Source of the DNA: an uncultured Campylobacter sp.
GTDB lineage: Bacteria > Campylobacterota > Campylobacteria > Campylobacterales > Campylobacteraceae
Length of the DNA: 6,202 nucleotides
Reading direction: 5' to 3'
Assembly: GCA_900539505.1 (NCBI GenBank)
Contig: UQCL01000081.1
Location: 1-6,202 of the forward strand
The position numbers were made by a program, and so were the translations under genes. This document shows positions 1-6,202 of this stretch, one piece after another. Under the pieces are notes generated by a model. That model ran no database searches, was not told where the DNA came from, and saw only the letters and a program-made list of their open reading frames with translations. The stretch's first letter is position 1, and every line of letters begins with the position of its first letter.

Positions 1-19
1 AATTCATGCAGAAAAAACC

Positions 20-33
20 TTGATTTTAATCTA
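20..33 (+). promoter_or_regulatory. Candidate FNR/CRP-family binding site upstream of napA
   Basis: The sequence TTGATTTTAATCTA matches the FNR consensus TTGAT-N4-ATCAA at nine of its ten defined positions; the only mismatch is T for A at the fourth base of the right half. Its centre (26.5) lies about 40-41 bases upstream of the start point predicted from the -10 element at 55-60. This is the usual place for a class II activator that touches RNA polymerase at the -35 region. Oxygen- or nitrosative-sensing Crp/Fnr proteins controlling nap operons are established in other bacteria. Which regulator of this organism would bind is unknown, because the C. jejuni family member NssR prefers a different half-site. 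Confidence 0.55.
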
Positions 34-60
34 GACTAAGCTGTTTTTTTATGCTATTAT
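32..60 (+). promoter_or_regulatory. Predicted sigma70-type promoter of the nap operon
   Basis: An extended -10 element, TGCTATTAT, lies at 52-60 (TGn followed by the hexamer TATTAT at 55-60). It is preceded by a run of T at 44-50, a feature typical of Campylobacter vegetative promoters. A weak -35-like hexamer TAGACT at 32-37 (four of six matches to TTGACA) is spaced 17 bases from the -10 and overlaps the right half of the FNR-like box. Transcription would start near 66-68, giving a leader of about 37 bases before the napA start. It is the only promoter-like stretch seen between genes, since the downstream genes overlap or nearly touch. Confidence 0.55.
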
Positions 61-90
61 TCAAAATCTTAGTAGAAATTAATTCTAAAC

Positions 91-96
91 GAAAGG
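91..96 (+). promoter_or_regulatory. Ribosome binding site that fixes the napA start at 105
   Basis: The purine-rich GAAAGG ends eight bases before the ATG at 105. The alternative in-frame ATG at 51 lies inside the predicted promoter, upstream of the expected transcription start. It would also place 18 extra residues before the twin-arginine motif, so the start at 105 is preferred. Confidence 0.7.
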
Positions 97-104
97 TTAA
101 TCTC

Positions 105-2888
105 ATGGATAGACGAGACTTTATAAAAAGCTCTGCAGCAGCGGCTGCCTGTAGCGTTGCAGGTATTAGCTTGCCTAGCAGTCTTAGTGCTGCGGACGAA
201 GCCGAAAAAGGCTGGCGCTGGGACAAGGCGGCCTGTCGCTTCTGCGGCACCGGCTGCGGCATTATGGTAGCCACCAAAGACGGCAAAATCGTAGCGGTCA
301 AAGGCGATCCGTTAGCGCCCGTAAATCGCGGTCTAAACTGCATCAAAGGCTATTTCAACGCCAAGATCATGTACGGCGCAGATCGCATTACCAAGCCTCT
401 TTTACGCGTAAATTCCAAAGGCGAATTCGACAAAAAGGGAAAATTTATCGAAATCAGCTGGCAACGAGCGTTCGACGAAATGGAGAAGCATTTCAGACGC
501 GCCTATAACGAAGGCGGTCCCGAAGGCTTTGCCGTGTTAGGCAGCGGTCAATACACGATCCCAGAAGGTTACGCCGCAGCAAAGCTAGTAAAAGCGGGCT
601 TTCGCTCCAATAATCTCGATCCTAATGCTCGCCAGTGCATGGCCAGCGCCGTCGTAGGTTTTATGCAAACCTTCGGTATCGACGAGCCTGCGGGTGTTTT
701 CGACGATATCGAGCTAACCGATACCATCATCGCTTGGGGCGCGAATATGGCTGAGATGCACCCTATCCTTTGGTCTCGCGTCTCCGACCACAAGCTTCGC
801 AACCCGGACCGCGTAAAAGTTATAAATCTCTCGACATACTCTAGCCGCACTTCAAACATCGCCGATATCGAAATTATATTCCGTCCGAATACCGATTTGG
901 CGATATGGAACTACATAGCACAAGAGATCGTCTACAATCACCCGGATATGATAGATGAGAAATTTATTAAAGAGCACTGCGTGTTCGCTACAGGCCCTGT
1001 GGATATCGGCTACGGCTTGCGAGAAGATATAAATCATAAAAAATACCGCAAAACCGAGCTTGATACAGCAGCTAAGCAAAAATCCAAAATTTTAAGCAAA
1101 TCCGAGGGCGTTACCTTAGCATATCTGGGTATGAAAGAGGGCGACGTACTCGAAAACAAACACTCTGACAAATCGGACGCTCACTGGCTCATAAGCTTCG
1201 AAGAATTTAAAAAAGCGCTGGAGCCTTACACGCTAGATTTCGTAGCGCCTTTAGCTAAGGGTGACGAAAGTGAGGATTTAGAGGCGTTTAAGACCAAGCT
1301 AAAGCAGCTGGCAGATTATTACATCGAAAAGGACCGCAAAGTAGTAAGCTTTTGGACGATGGGCTTTAATCAGCACTCAAGAGGAACTTGGGTCAATGAG
1401 CAAAGCTACATGGTGCATTTTCTTCTTGGCAAGCAAGCCAAGCCCGGCTGCGGAGCGTTTTCGCTTACCGGTCAGCCTAGCGCTTGCGGCACGGCTAGAG
1501 AGGTGGGCACGTTTTCTCACCGCCTACCTGCCGATCTGGTCGTGGCAAATCCGGCACACAGAAAAGTTTCCGAAAAAATTTGGAAGCTTCCCGAGGGTAC
1601 GATAAATCCAAAACCGGGTGCGCACTACGTGCAGGCTCTGCGCAATCTCGAAGACGGCAAGATAAAATGGCTATGGGTGCAGGTAAATAACCCGTGGCAG
1701 CAGATCGCCAATGCAAACCATTGGATCGCCGCGGCGCGCGAGATGGATAACTTCATCGTAGTAAGCGATCCGTATCCGGGACTGAGTGCGAAGGTAGCCG
1801 ATCTAATCCTGCCAACCGCGATGATCTACGAAAAATGGGGTGCATACGGCAATGCCGAGCGCAGAACCCAGTGGTGGAGACAGCAGGTCCTTCCTGTGGG
1901 CGATGCGATGAGCGATACGTGGCAGATGTTAGAGTTTTCCAAGCGCTTCAAACTCAAGGATTTCTGGGGCGAGGTTAAAGTAAATGATAAGCTTACGCTT
2001 CCGAACGTATTGGATAAAATTTCAGAATTCGGCTATACGCCAGAGACTACACTATTTGAAGTGCTCTTTGCAAACAAAGACGCTCAGGCTTTCGCTGCAA
2101 AAGATCCGATTATGGCAAGCTTCGATAACTCCGAAGTAAACGGCGACTCTCGTGGCGTCATCGGTAGCGACGGCAAAGAATTTAAAGGATATGGCTTTTT
2201 CATCCAAAAATATCTCTGGGAGGAATACCGAAAATTCGGTACCGGTCACGGACACGATCTAGCCGATTTCGATACATATCACCGAGTGCGCGGTCTTAGA
2301 TGGCCGGTCGTAGACGGCAAAGAAACGCTTTGGCGCTTTAACGCCCAATATGATCCTTATGCTAAAAAAGCGGCTCCGGATAGCGACTTTGCATTCTACG
2401 GCAACGCCAAAGCGGCGCTTCCTAGCGGTGATCTGAAATCCGCTACTTCAGGCGAAGAAAAAACAAGCTTTGCCAATAAAGCTAAAATTTTCTTCCGTCC
2501 ATATATGGATCCTGTAGAAGTGCCAAGCGAGGAATATCCTTTCTGGTTATGTACGGGTCGTGTGCTGGAGCACTGGCATACGGGCACTATGACTATGCGC
2601 GTGCCGGAGCTTTATCGCGCCGTACCAGAAGCAAGATGCTATATGAACGAAGCCGACGGCGCCAAAATCGGCGTACAACAAAACGAAATCGTCTGGATCG
2701 AGTCGCGCCGCGGCAAAGTCAAAGCGCGCGTGGACTTTCACGGACGTAATGTTCCGCCGAAGGGACTTATTTTCGTGCCGTTTTTTGACGAGAAGGTTTA
2801 TATCAACCGCGTCACGCTCGATCATACCTGTCCGCTTTCAAAAGAGACCGACTACAAAAAATGCGCGGTTAAAATTTACAAGGCGTAA
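105..2888 (+). CDS. napA: Periplasmic nitrate reductase catalytic subunit NapA
   Basis: NapA reduces nitrate to nitrite in the periplasm, using a Mo-bis-MGD cofactor and one [4Fe-4S] cluster. From the ATG at 105 the protein is 927 residues, the long form typical of Campylobacter and Wolinella (E. coli NapA is about 100 residues shorter). A Tat signal starts at once (MDRRDFIK, arginines 3-4), followed by an Ala-rich hydrophobic stretch and a likely cleavage site near residues 29-30 (SLSA-AD). The cluster ligands are Cys44, Cys47, Cys51 and Cys79, with the conserved Lys81 just after. The expected molybdenum ligand is Cys178, in ARQCMAS. The rest reads as a complete molybdopterin oxidoreductase with its C-terminal dinucleotide-binding domain, ending in a TAA stop. 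It is first in the operon, three bases before napG, and is expected to receive electrons from NapB. I see no frameshift or missing ligand. Confidence 0.97.
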   Translation: MDRRDFIKSSAAAAACSVAGISLPSSLSAADEAEKGWRWDKAACRFCGTGCGIMVATKDGKIVAVKGDPLAPVNRGLNCIKGYFNAKIMYGADRITKPLLRVNSKGEFDKKGKFIEISWQRAFDEMEKHFRRAYNEGGPEGFAVLGSGQYTIPEGYAAAKLVKAGFRSNNLDPNARQCMASAVVGFMQTFGIDEPAGVFDDIELTDTIIAWGANMAEMHPILWSRVSDHKLRNPDRVKVINLSTYSSRTSNIADIEIIFRPNTDLAIWNYIAQEIVYNHPDMIDEKFIKEHCVFATGPVDIGYGLREDINHKKYRKTELDTAAKQKSKILSKSEGVTLAYLGMKEGDVLENKHSDKSDAHWLISFEEFKKALEPYTLDFVAPLAKGDESEDLEAFKTKLKQLADYYIEKDRKVVSFWTMGFNQHSRGTWVNEQSYMVHFLLGKQAKPGCGAFSLTGQPSACGTAREVGTFSHRLPADLVVANPAHRKVSEKIWKLPEGTINPKPGAHYVQALRNLEDGKIKWLWVQVNNPWQQIANANHWIAAAREMDNFIVVSDPYPGLSAKVADLILPTAMIYEKWGAYGNAERRTQWWRQQVLPVGDAMSDTWQMLEFSKRFKLKDFWGEVKVNDKLTLPNVLDKISEFGYTPETTLFEVLFANKDAQAFAAKDPIMASFDNSEVNGDSRGVIGSDGKEFKGYGFFIQKYLWEEYRKFGTGHGHDLADFDTYHRVRGLRWPVVDGKETLWRFNAQYDPYAKKAAPDSDFAFYGNAKAALPSGDLKSATSGEEKTSFANKAKIFFRPYMDPVEVPSEEYPFWLCTGRVLEHWHTGTMTMRVPELYRAVPEARCYMNEADGAKIGVQQNEIVWIESRRGKVKARVDFHGRNVPPKGLIFVPFFDEKVYINRVTLDHTCPLSKETDYKKCAVKIYKA

Positions 2889-2891
2889 ATT

Positions 2892-3650
2892 ATGGATAGG
2901 CGTGAGGTCTTAGGCATTCTTTCTTTAGCTGCTGGCGTGGGCGTTTTGGGACTCGGAGTCGCAAACTCTAGCGAGCACGCCAAACTCCGCCCGCCCGCAG
3001 CCATAGGCGAGAAAGAATTTCTTAGCAAATGCCTAAGGTGCGGGCTTTGTGTCGAGGCATGCCCATTTGATACGCTTAAGCTTGCGAGCTTTTGCGATCA
3101 CGCTATTGCAAACGGCACGCCGTTTTTTATCCCGCGCGAAATTCCGTGCTATATGTGCGACGACATACCTTGCGTCGCAGCCTGTCCTAGCGACGCACTA
3201 GATAAAAGCCTGGTAAGCGAAAACTCCAAGCTTAACGTGCGTCTATCCAAAATGGGCGTTGCGGTCATAGATACCGAGCATTGCATCGCTTATGCGGGCA
3301 TCCAATGCGATGCGTGCGTGCGAAGCTGCCCCGTGATGGATAAGGCGCTCAGGATCGATTACCGCCACAACAACCGCACCGAAAAGCACGCCCTGCTCGT
3401 GCCTGTAGTAGATAGTAACTACTGCACGGGTTGCGGCAAATGCGAGCATGCCTGCGTCACGAAAAAGGCGGCTATCAGCGTCGTGGAGCGCGAGCGCGTC
3501 ATAGGAATTTCCAGCGACAACTATGTCAAAGGCTGGATCAAGGGCGACGACGCGAAGCTAAAGGACGCAGACACCAAAATCAAGCTCGATCCGCAAAAGA
3601 GTAAGGATTACTTAAACGAGGACGATCTAATGGAAGGGACTAGGCAATGA
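2892..3650 (+). CDS. napG: Ferredoxin-type protein NapG (quinol dehydrogenase component)
   Basis: NapG is a periplasmic iron-sulfur protein that works with membrane-bound NapH to carry electrons from menaquinol toward NapB and NapA. The 252-residue protein starts with a Tat signal (MDRREVLGIL, arginines 3-4) and a hydrophobic Ala/Gly/Leu/Val stretch to about residue 24. Four [4Fe-4S] cluster motifs are visible: Cys47/50/53/57; Cys86/89/94/98 (CX2CX4CX3CP); Cys131/139/142/146 (CX7CX2CX3CP); and Cys178/181/184/188. The tail after residue 210 is charged and Lys/Asp-rich. An AAGG purine stretch at 2880-2883 lies eight bases before the ATG and overlaps the last codons of napA. The 3' end overlaps napH by four bases (ATGA), which suggests coupled translation. 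The four cluster motifs and the neighbours separate it from the shorter cytoplasmic NapF, although MauM/NapG-family naming is used for the same group. Confidence 0.95.
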   Translation: MDRREVLGILSLAAGVGVLGLGVANSSEHAKLRPPAAIGEKEFLSKCLRCGLCVEACPFDTLKLASFCDHAIANGTPFFIPREIPCYMCDDIPCVAACPSDALDKSLVSENSKLNVRLSKMGVAVIDTEHCIAYAGIQCDACVRSCPVMDKALRIDYRHNNRTEKHALLVPVVDSNYCTGCGKCEHACVTKKAAISVVERERVIGISSDNYVKGWIKGDDAKLKDADTKIKLDPQKSKDYLNEDDLMEGTRQ

Positions 3651-4456
3651 AATACACTATTTTAAGGCGTTTGAGCCAAATTTCTATTCTAGTCCTTTTT
3701 ATTTTAGGAAATAATTTCGCCTTCAAAGCCGCGAGCGAAAACGGAATTTTATCAGGAATTCTAAAGGGCAATCTAAACTCGTCGAAACTTTTCGGTACGA
3801 TTAATCTAAGCGATCCGTTTGCGACGGCGCAGATGCTGTTAGCTAGCTTTTCTTTGGGCGCTACGGCGGTTATCGGAGCGCTTATCGTAGGAGCATTTTA
3901 TGCGCTTATAGCGCCGCGATTATATTGTTCGTGGGTATGCCCGATAAATTTACTAACCGATCTTGCCGCGTGGCTTCGTAAAAAATTTGGCGTGCACACC
4001 AAATTTTTAAACGTAAATCGCAAGGCTCGCTACGTCCTAGCGGTGCTAGCGCTCATTTGCAGCGGAGCTTTCGGCTTTGCGGCGTTTGAGAGCGTAAGCT
4101 TTATCTCGCTTTTCGCGCGCGCCGTCATATCGCTGAGTGCGAGTGCGTTTGCAATCGCGCTACTGATCGTAGTTTTTGAAATTTTCGCGGGCGATCGCAC
4201 GATCTGTTCGCGGCTATGCCCGCTCGGCGGATTTTGGGCGGCGCTTAGTTATTTTAGTATCATTCGCATTCGCCACGAGGTTGATAAATGCACGATGTGC
4301 GGCAAATGCAAAATGGTCTGCCCCGAAGTGCAGGTACTTAAGATGGTCGGACGCGAAAACGGGCGCGTTAGCAGCGAGTGTATCAGCTGCGGACGCTGCA
4401 TCGACGTATGCGATGACGATGCGTTAAATTTTAGTATATTAGGAGTGAAAAAATGA
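3647..4456 (+). CDS. napH: Membrane quinol dehydrogenase component NapH
   Basis: NapH is an integral membrane iron-sulfur protein that, with NapG, is thought to oxidise menaquinol and replace NapC in epsilonproteobacteria. The 269-residue protein shows four hydrophobic segments at about residues 9-24, 62-88, 127-148 and 160-180. Two CX3CP motifs follow membrane segments (Cys94/Cys98 in YCSWVCP and Cys187/Cys191 in CSRLCP), as is characteristic of the family. The C-terminal domain has two [4Fe-4S] ferredoxin motifs (Cys215/218/221/225 and Cys245/248/251/255), expected on the cytoplasmic side. The start has a purine stretch, AAGGGA at 3634-3639, seven bases upstream, and overlaps the napG stop by four bases. 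The end overlaps the napB start in the same ATGA arrangement. Confidence 0.95.
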   Translation: MKYTILRRLSQISILVLFILGNNFAFKAASENGILSGILKGNLNSSKLFGTINLSDPFATAQMLLASFSLGATAVIGALIVGAFYALIAPRLYCSWVCPINLLTDLAAWLRKKFGVHTKFLNVNRKARYVLAVLALICSGAFGFAAFESVSFISLFARAVISLSASAFAIALLIVVFEIFAGDRTICSRLCPLGGFWAALSYFSIIRIRHEVDKCTMCGKCKMVCPEVQVLKMVGRENGRVSSECISCGRCIDVCDDDALNFSILGVKK

Positions 4457-4986
4457 AAAAAATGGTTTTAGGCTTGGCTCTTGCATGCTGTGCGGCGCTA
4501 TTTGCCACGGACAAGACGGCATCTATAGATGCCGACAGCTTGGGCTTTATAAAAAGCGTAGACGAATCGGCGCAAAATAAAAATTCCCTGCCCGATTTCA
4601 AATATAGCGAGGATGCTCCGGGCGCTGCTTCGAAAATCGAGCGCAGCTTCGAAAACGCTCCACCTCTTATACCGCACAGCTTAGAAGGGCTTGTACCGAT
4701 CACAAAGGATAACAATATGTGCGTAACCTGCCATATGCCCGAGTTTGCCAAGGATGTAGGCTCTACGCCGATTCCAAAAAGCCACTTGGTGGACTTTCGC
4801 ACAGGCGCGGATCTAAACGGCACTCTAGCCGAGCAGCGCTTTAACTGCACGCAGTGCCACGTACCGCAAGCCCAGACCAATCCGCTAGTGAAAAATAATT
4901 TCAAAGCCGATTTTAGCAGGTTTAGCGACGCAAATTCCACTTCTAATCTCATAGATACGCTAAATCAAGGCGCCGAGGTTGAGTAA
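4453..4986 (+). CDS. napB: Periplasmic dihaem cytochrome c subunit NapB
   Basis: NapB is the small electron-transfer subunit that feeds NapA in the periplasm. The 177-residue protein has a Sec-type signal peptide (MKKMVLGLALACCAALFA, likely cleaved near residue 18). Two haem c attachment motifs are present, Cys90-Val-Thr-Cys93-His94 and Cys132-Thr-Gln-Cys135-His136. His75 (in LIPHS) and His111 (in KSHLVDFR) are the likely distal haem ligands, as in the NapB family. The start is preceded by AGGAG at 4441-4445, eight bases upstream, and overlaps the napH stop by four bases. A second in-frame ATG three codons later has a less suitable spacing. Two sites fit the Campylobacter PglB glycosylation sequon D/E-X-N-X-S/T, at Asn122 (DLNGT) and Asn161 (DANST). 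Placement between napH and napL, without napF, is as in C. jejuni. Confidence 0.96.
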   Translation: MKKMVLGLALACCAALFATDKTASIDADSLGFIKSVDESAQNKNSLPDFKYSEDAPGAASKIERSFENAPPLIPHSLEGLVPITKDNNMCVTCHMPEFAKDVGSTPIPKSHLVDFRTGADLNGTLAEQRFNCTQCHVPQAQTNPLVKNNFKADFSRFSDANSTSNLIDTLNQGAEVE

Positions 4987-4990
4987 GGAG
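4984..4990 (+). promoter_or_regulatory. Ribosome binding site of napL overlapping the napB stop
   Basis: TAAGGAG contains the napB stop codon TAA and a strong AAGGAG Shine-Dalgarno sequence, five bases before the napL ATG at 4996. It supports that start and suggests that ribosomes ending napB can pass to napL. Confidence 0.75.
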
Positions 4991-4995
4991 CCGCG

Positions 4996-6153
4996 ATGAA
5001 ATTTTTACCGCTGCTACTTTGCGCCTGCTTCATCTATGCCGGCAACGGCATTGCAATACCTAGTGGCGCTGTGGGCATAGATGCGCCTGCAAAGATCAAA
5101 CACGCTAGCTTCATACTAGAACTTGACGCAAATGTCGCGGTGCTAAAAAATCTAGACGGCGAAATTTACGCAGGACTTGACAACGGCAAGCTCTATAAAA
5201 TCACCATTAACTCCGCGGAGAATTCCGCGCCAAATTCTGTCACCGGGCAAAATTCCGTCGCAAGCACAAATTCCGATGCGGCGCAGAATTTCAATGCTAA
5301 AGCAAGCGTAAATTCCACGAGAGATTCTACTGCGAATTCCGCTGCCGTAAATTCTTTAGCAAATTCAACCGCAGCAAATTCCACAAAGCAGAATTCTGCC
5401 GAAAATTCTACGGCATTAAATTCCGCTCGGAATTCCGTGCCGAGCGCAATCTCCAAGACGCTAATTTTCGCCCTGCCCTCGTCCAAAAATTACCTAGACG
5501 AGCCGATGGGCGCTACCATATTCGACGTCGATAAACTAGGCGAGAAATACGCATTTTTATATAACGGCGACGCGTTTGAAAAGATGCTGGGCGTGTTTGC
5601 AGGCGGCAATATTACGCACTATAAATTGCCGATAACGGGGATCAAAAACGTCTATTTCTACGACGAAAACACCGTGATTTTGCTAGGTCTTGGTAGCGAA
5701 ATTTTATACTTCGACCTGTCTAGCGGCAAGGTAAGCTTCGAGCAAAAGCTTACCATCGCGTCTTTGGGCGGTAGCGCCTACGACCGCACTAGCGGGACGC
5801 TACTAATCTCGTGTGAAGGCGGCATCGTGTTTTATTTCGACGCGAAAGCGAAAAAGCTTATGAGCCAAAAGTCCCTGCACAAGGACGGGATCTACTCCGT
5901 AGCGCTGCTTGGCGATCGTATGATGAGCGGCTCGAACGACAAAGAAAGATCGTGCTACTACGAAAACGGCGATTTTAGCAAATTCTATAATGCCCATTTT
6001 GCAGTTTTTGCCGTGGCGCTAAGTCCCGAGCTGGGTGCTTTTACCGTTGGTAACGGCGTACGCGTAATCGATAAAGCAGGCGAGATCGTCCGCAGCATCG
6101 AGCTGGACAACGACATCATCAACTATCTGCTTTTCGCAGGAGAGTATCTCGTG
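4996..6153 (+). CDS. napL: NapL, periplasmic nap accessory protein (3' end missing)
   Basis: NapL is an epsilonproteobacterial Nap accessory protein. Its exact role is poorly defined; work in Wolinella and Campylobacter points to an effect on Nap activity rather than an essential function. The native part here is 386 residues, read from the ATG at 4996. It starts with a Sec-type signal peptide (MKFLPLLLCACFIYAGNGIA). The segments after residue 155 look like repeated beta strands with turns (ISCEGGIVFYFD, LLGLGSEILYFDL, AFTVGNGVRVIDKAG), which fits a beta-propeller-like fold. An Asn-Ser-rich insert occupies about residues 72-150, between strand-like segments GKLYKIT and KTLIFAL. The frame stays open to the window end, but everything after codon 386 is sequencing adapter, so the true C-terminus and stop are unknown. 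The identification rests mainly on position after napB, the signal peptide and the fold impression, not on a strong motif. Confidence 0.8.
5209..5445 (+). repeat. Degenerate Asn-Ser codon repeat (AATTC word) inside napL
   Basis: Within napL residues 72-150, fourteen Asn-Ser dipeptides and one Asn-Phe recur every four to eight residues, separated mostly by Ala, Thr, Val, Gln and Glu. At the DNA level the pentamer AATTC occurs 13 times, always in the same codon phase (AAT TCN), and four copies form GAATTC (at 5220, 5334, 5391 and 5430). Spacing is irregular, so this is a degenerate low-complexity expansion and not a clean tandem repeat. Every Asn of the Asn-Ser pairs except the first is encoded by AAT, although AAC is common in the rest of the gene. 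The segment is predicted to be a flexible, exposed loop or linker. Confidence 0.85.
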
Positions 6154-6202
6154 CTGTCTCTTATACACATCTCCGAGCCCACGAGACTACGCTGCATCTC
6201 GT
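6154..6202 (+). other. Illumina Nextera adapter and index (assembly artefact)
   Basis: These 49 bases are not genomic. Positions 6154-6172 are CTGTCTCTTATACACATCT, the reverse complement of the Tn5 mosaic end used in Nextera libraries. Positions 6173-6187 continue as CCGAGCCCACGAGAC, the read-2 side of the adapter. Positions 6188-6195 (TACGCTGC) sit exactly where the 8-base i7 index belongs; from memory this equals Nextera XT index N721. Positions 6196-6202 (ATCTCGT) begin the P7 flow-cell sequence. In the napL frame the stretch translates to LSLIHISEPTRLRCIS, a peptide known to contaminate protein databases. It should be trimmed from the contig. Confidence 0.98.

Noticed and set aside
51..104. 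Eighteen-residue N-terminal extension of NapA from the ATG at 51
   Set aside because: It lies across the predicted -10 element and upstream of the likely transcript start, has no clear ribosome binding site, and would bury the twin-arginine motif. The start at 105 has a good site and gives a normal Tat signal.
569..1079. Minus-strand open frames within napA
   Set aside because: They are opposite a gene with full family motifs, have no ribosome binding sites or recognisable domains, and are expected in long GC-rich coding sequence.
4453..4510. NapB as a lipoprotein with attachment at Cys12 or Cys13
   Set aside because: Position -3 to Cys12 is Ala rather than Leu, and the Cys13 context does not fit. 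NapB family members are soluble, and a Sec cleavage site near residue 18 is clear.
4996..5031. NapL as a lipoprotein with lipid attachment at Cys11
   Set aside because: The sequence LCAC only loosely resembles a lipobox, the Cys is very early for a signal peptide, and a normal Sec cleavage site near residue 20 is plausible.
5193..5486. Minus-strand open frame of 97 residues with repeated Glu-Phe pairs
   Set aside because: It is the complement of the AATTC-rich Asn-Ser tract of napL (GAATT reads as Glu-Phe). The repeated AATTC word lacks stops on both strands, so the frame is a by-product.
6154..6202. In-frame C-terminal residues LSLIHISEPTRLRCIS as part of NapL, or as a Tn5-like element end
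   Set aside because: The bases match the complete Nextera adapter in order, including index and P7 start, and run to the final base. This is library sequence, not biology.

Overview
The window is one end of a draft contig carrying an epsilonproteobacterial periplasmic nitrate reductase (Nap) operon. The gene order napA-napG-napH-napB-napL, with no napC and no napF between napB and napL, is the Campylobacter jejuni-type arrangement; Wolinella-type operons have napF before napL. The base composition is visibly richer in GC than C. jejuni. That suggests a higher-GC oral Campylobacter (the gracilis/showae/rectus/curvus group), but the species is an inference from composition only.

Layout: positions 1-104 hold the operon leader. 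It has a near-consensus FNR/CRP-type box (20-33), a -35-like hexamer (32-37), an extended -10 (52-60) and the napA ribosome binding site. All genes are on the + strand and tightly packed: napA (105-2888), a 3-base gap, napG (2892-3650), a 4-base ATGA overlap, napH (3647-4456), a second ATGA overlap, napB (4453-4986), a 9-base gap, then napL (4996 onward, cut by the contig end). No gene-free stretch exceeds about 100 bases, and no tRNA, rRNA, mobile element or CRISPR array is visible.

How the genes work together: NapH (membrane quinol-oxidising iron-sulfur protein) and NapG (Tat-exported four-cluster ferredoxin-like protein) are expected to take electrons from menaquinol. They pass them to the dihaem cytochrome NapB and on to the Mo-bisMGD/4Fe-4S catalytic subunit NapA, which reduces nitrate to nitrite in the periplasm. 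NapL is an accessory periplasmic protein of poorly defined role. napD, the NapA chaperone gene, would be expected just beyond the right edge.

Three things stand out. (1) The last 49 bases (6154-6202) are Illumina Nextera adapter plus index, not genome, so the end of the NapL reading frame is artificial. (2) NapL carries an Asn-Ser-rich insert of about 79 residues, encoded by a recurrent AATTC word, in an otherwise ordinary-looking protein. (3) NapB has two acidic N-glycosylation sequons of the Campylobacter PglB type, while the Asn-Ser-rich NapL insert has none. I saw no wholly new biological system; the operon itself is well known.
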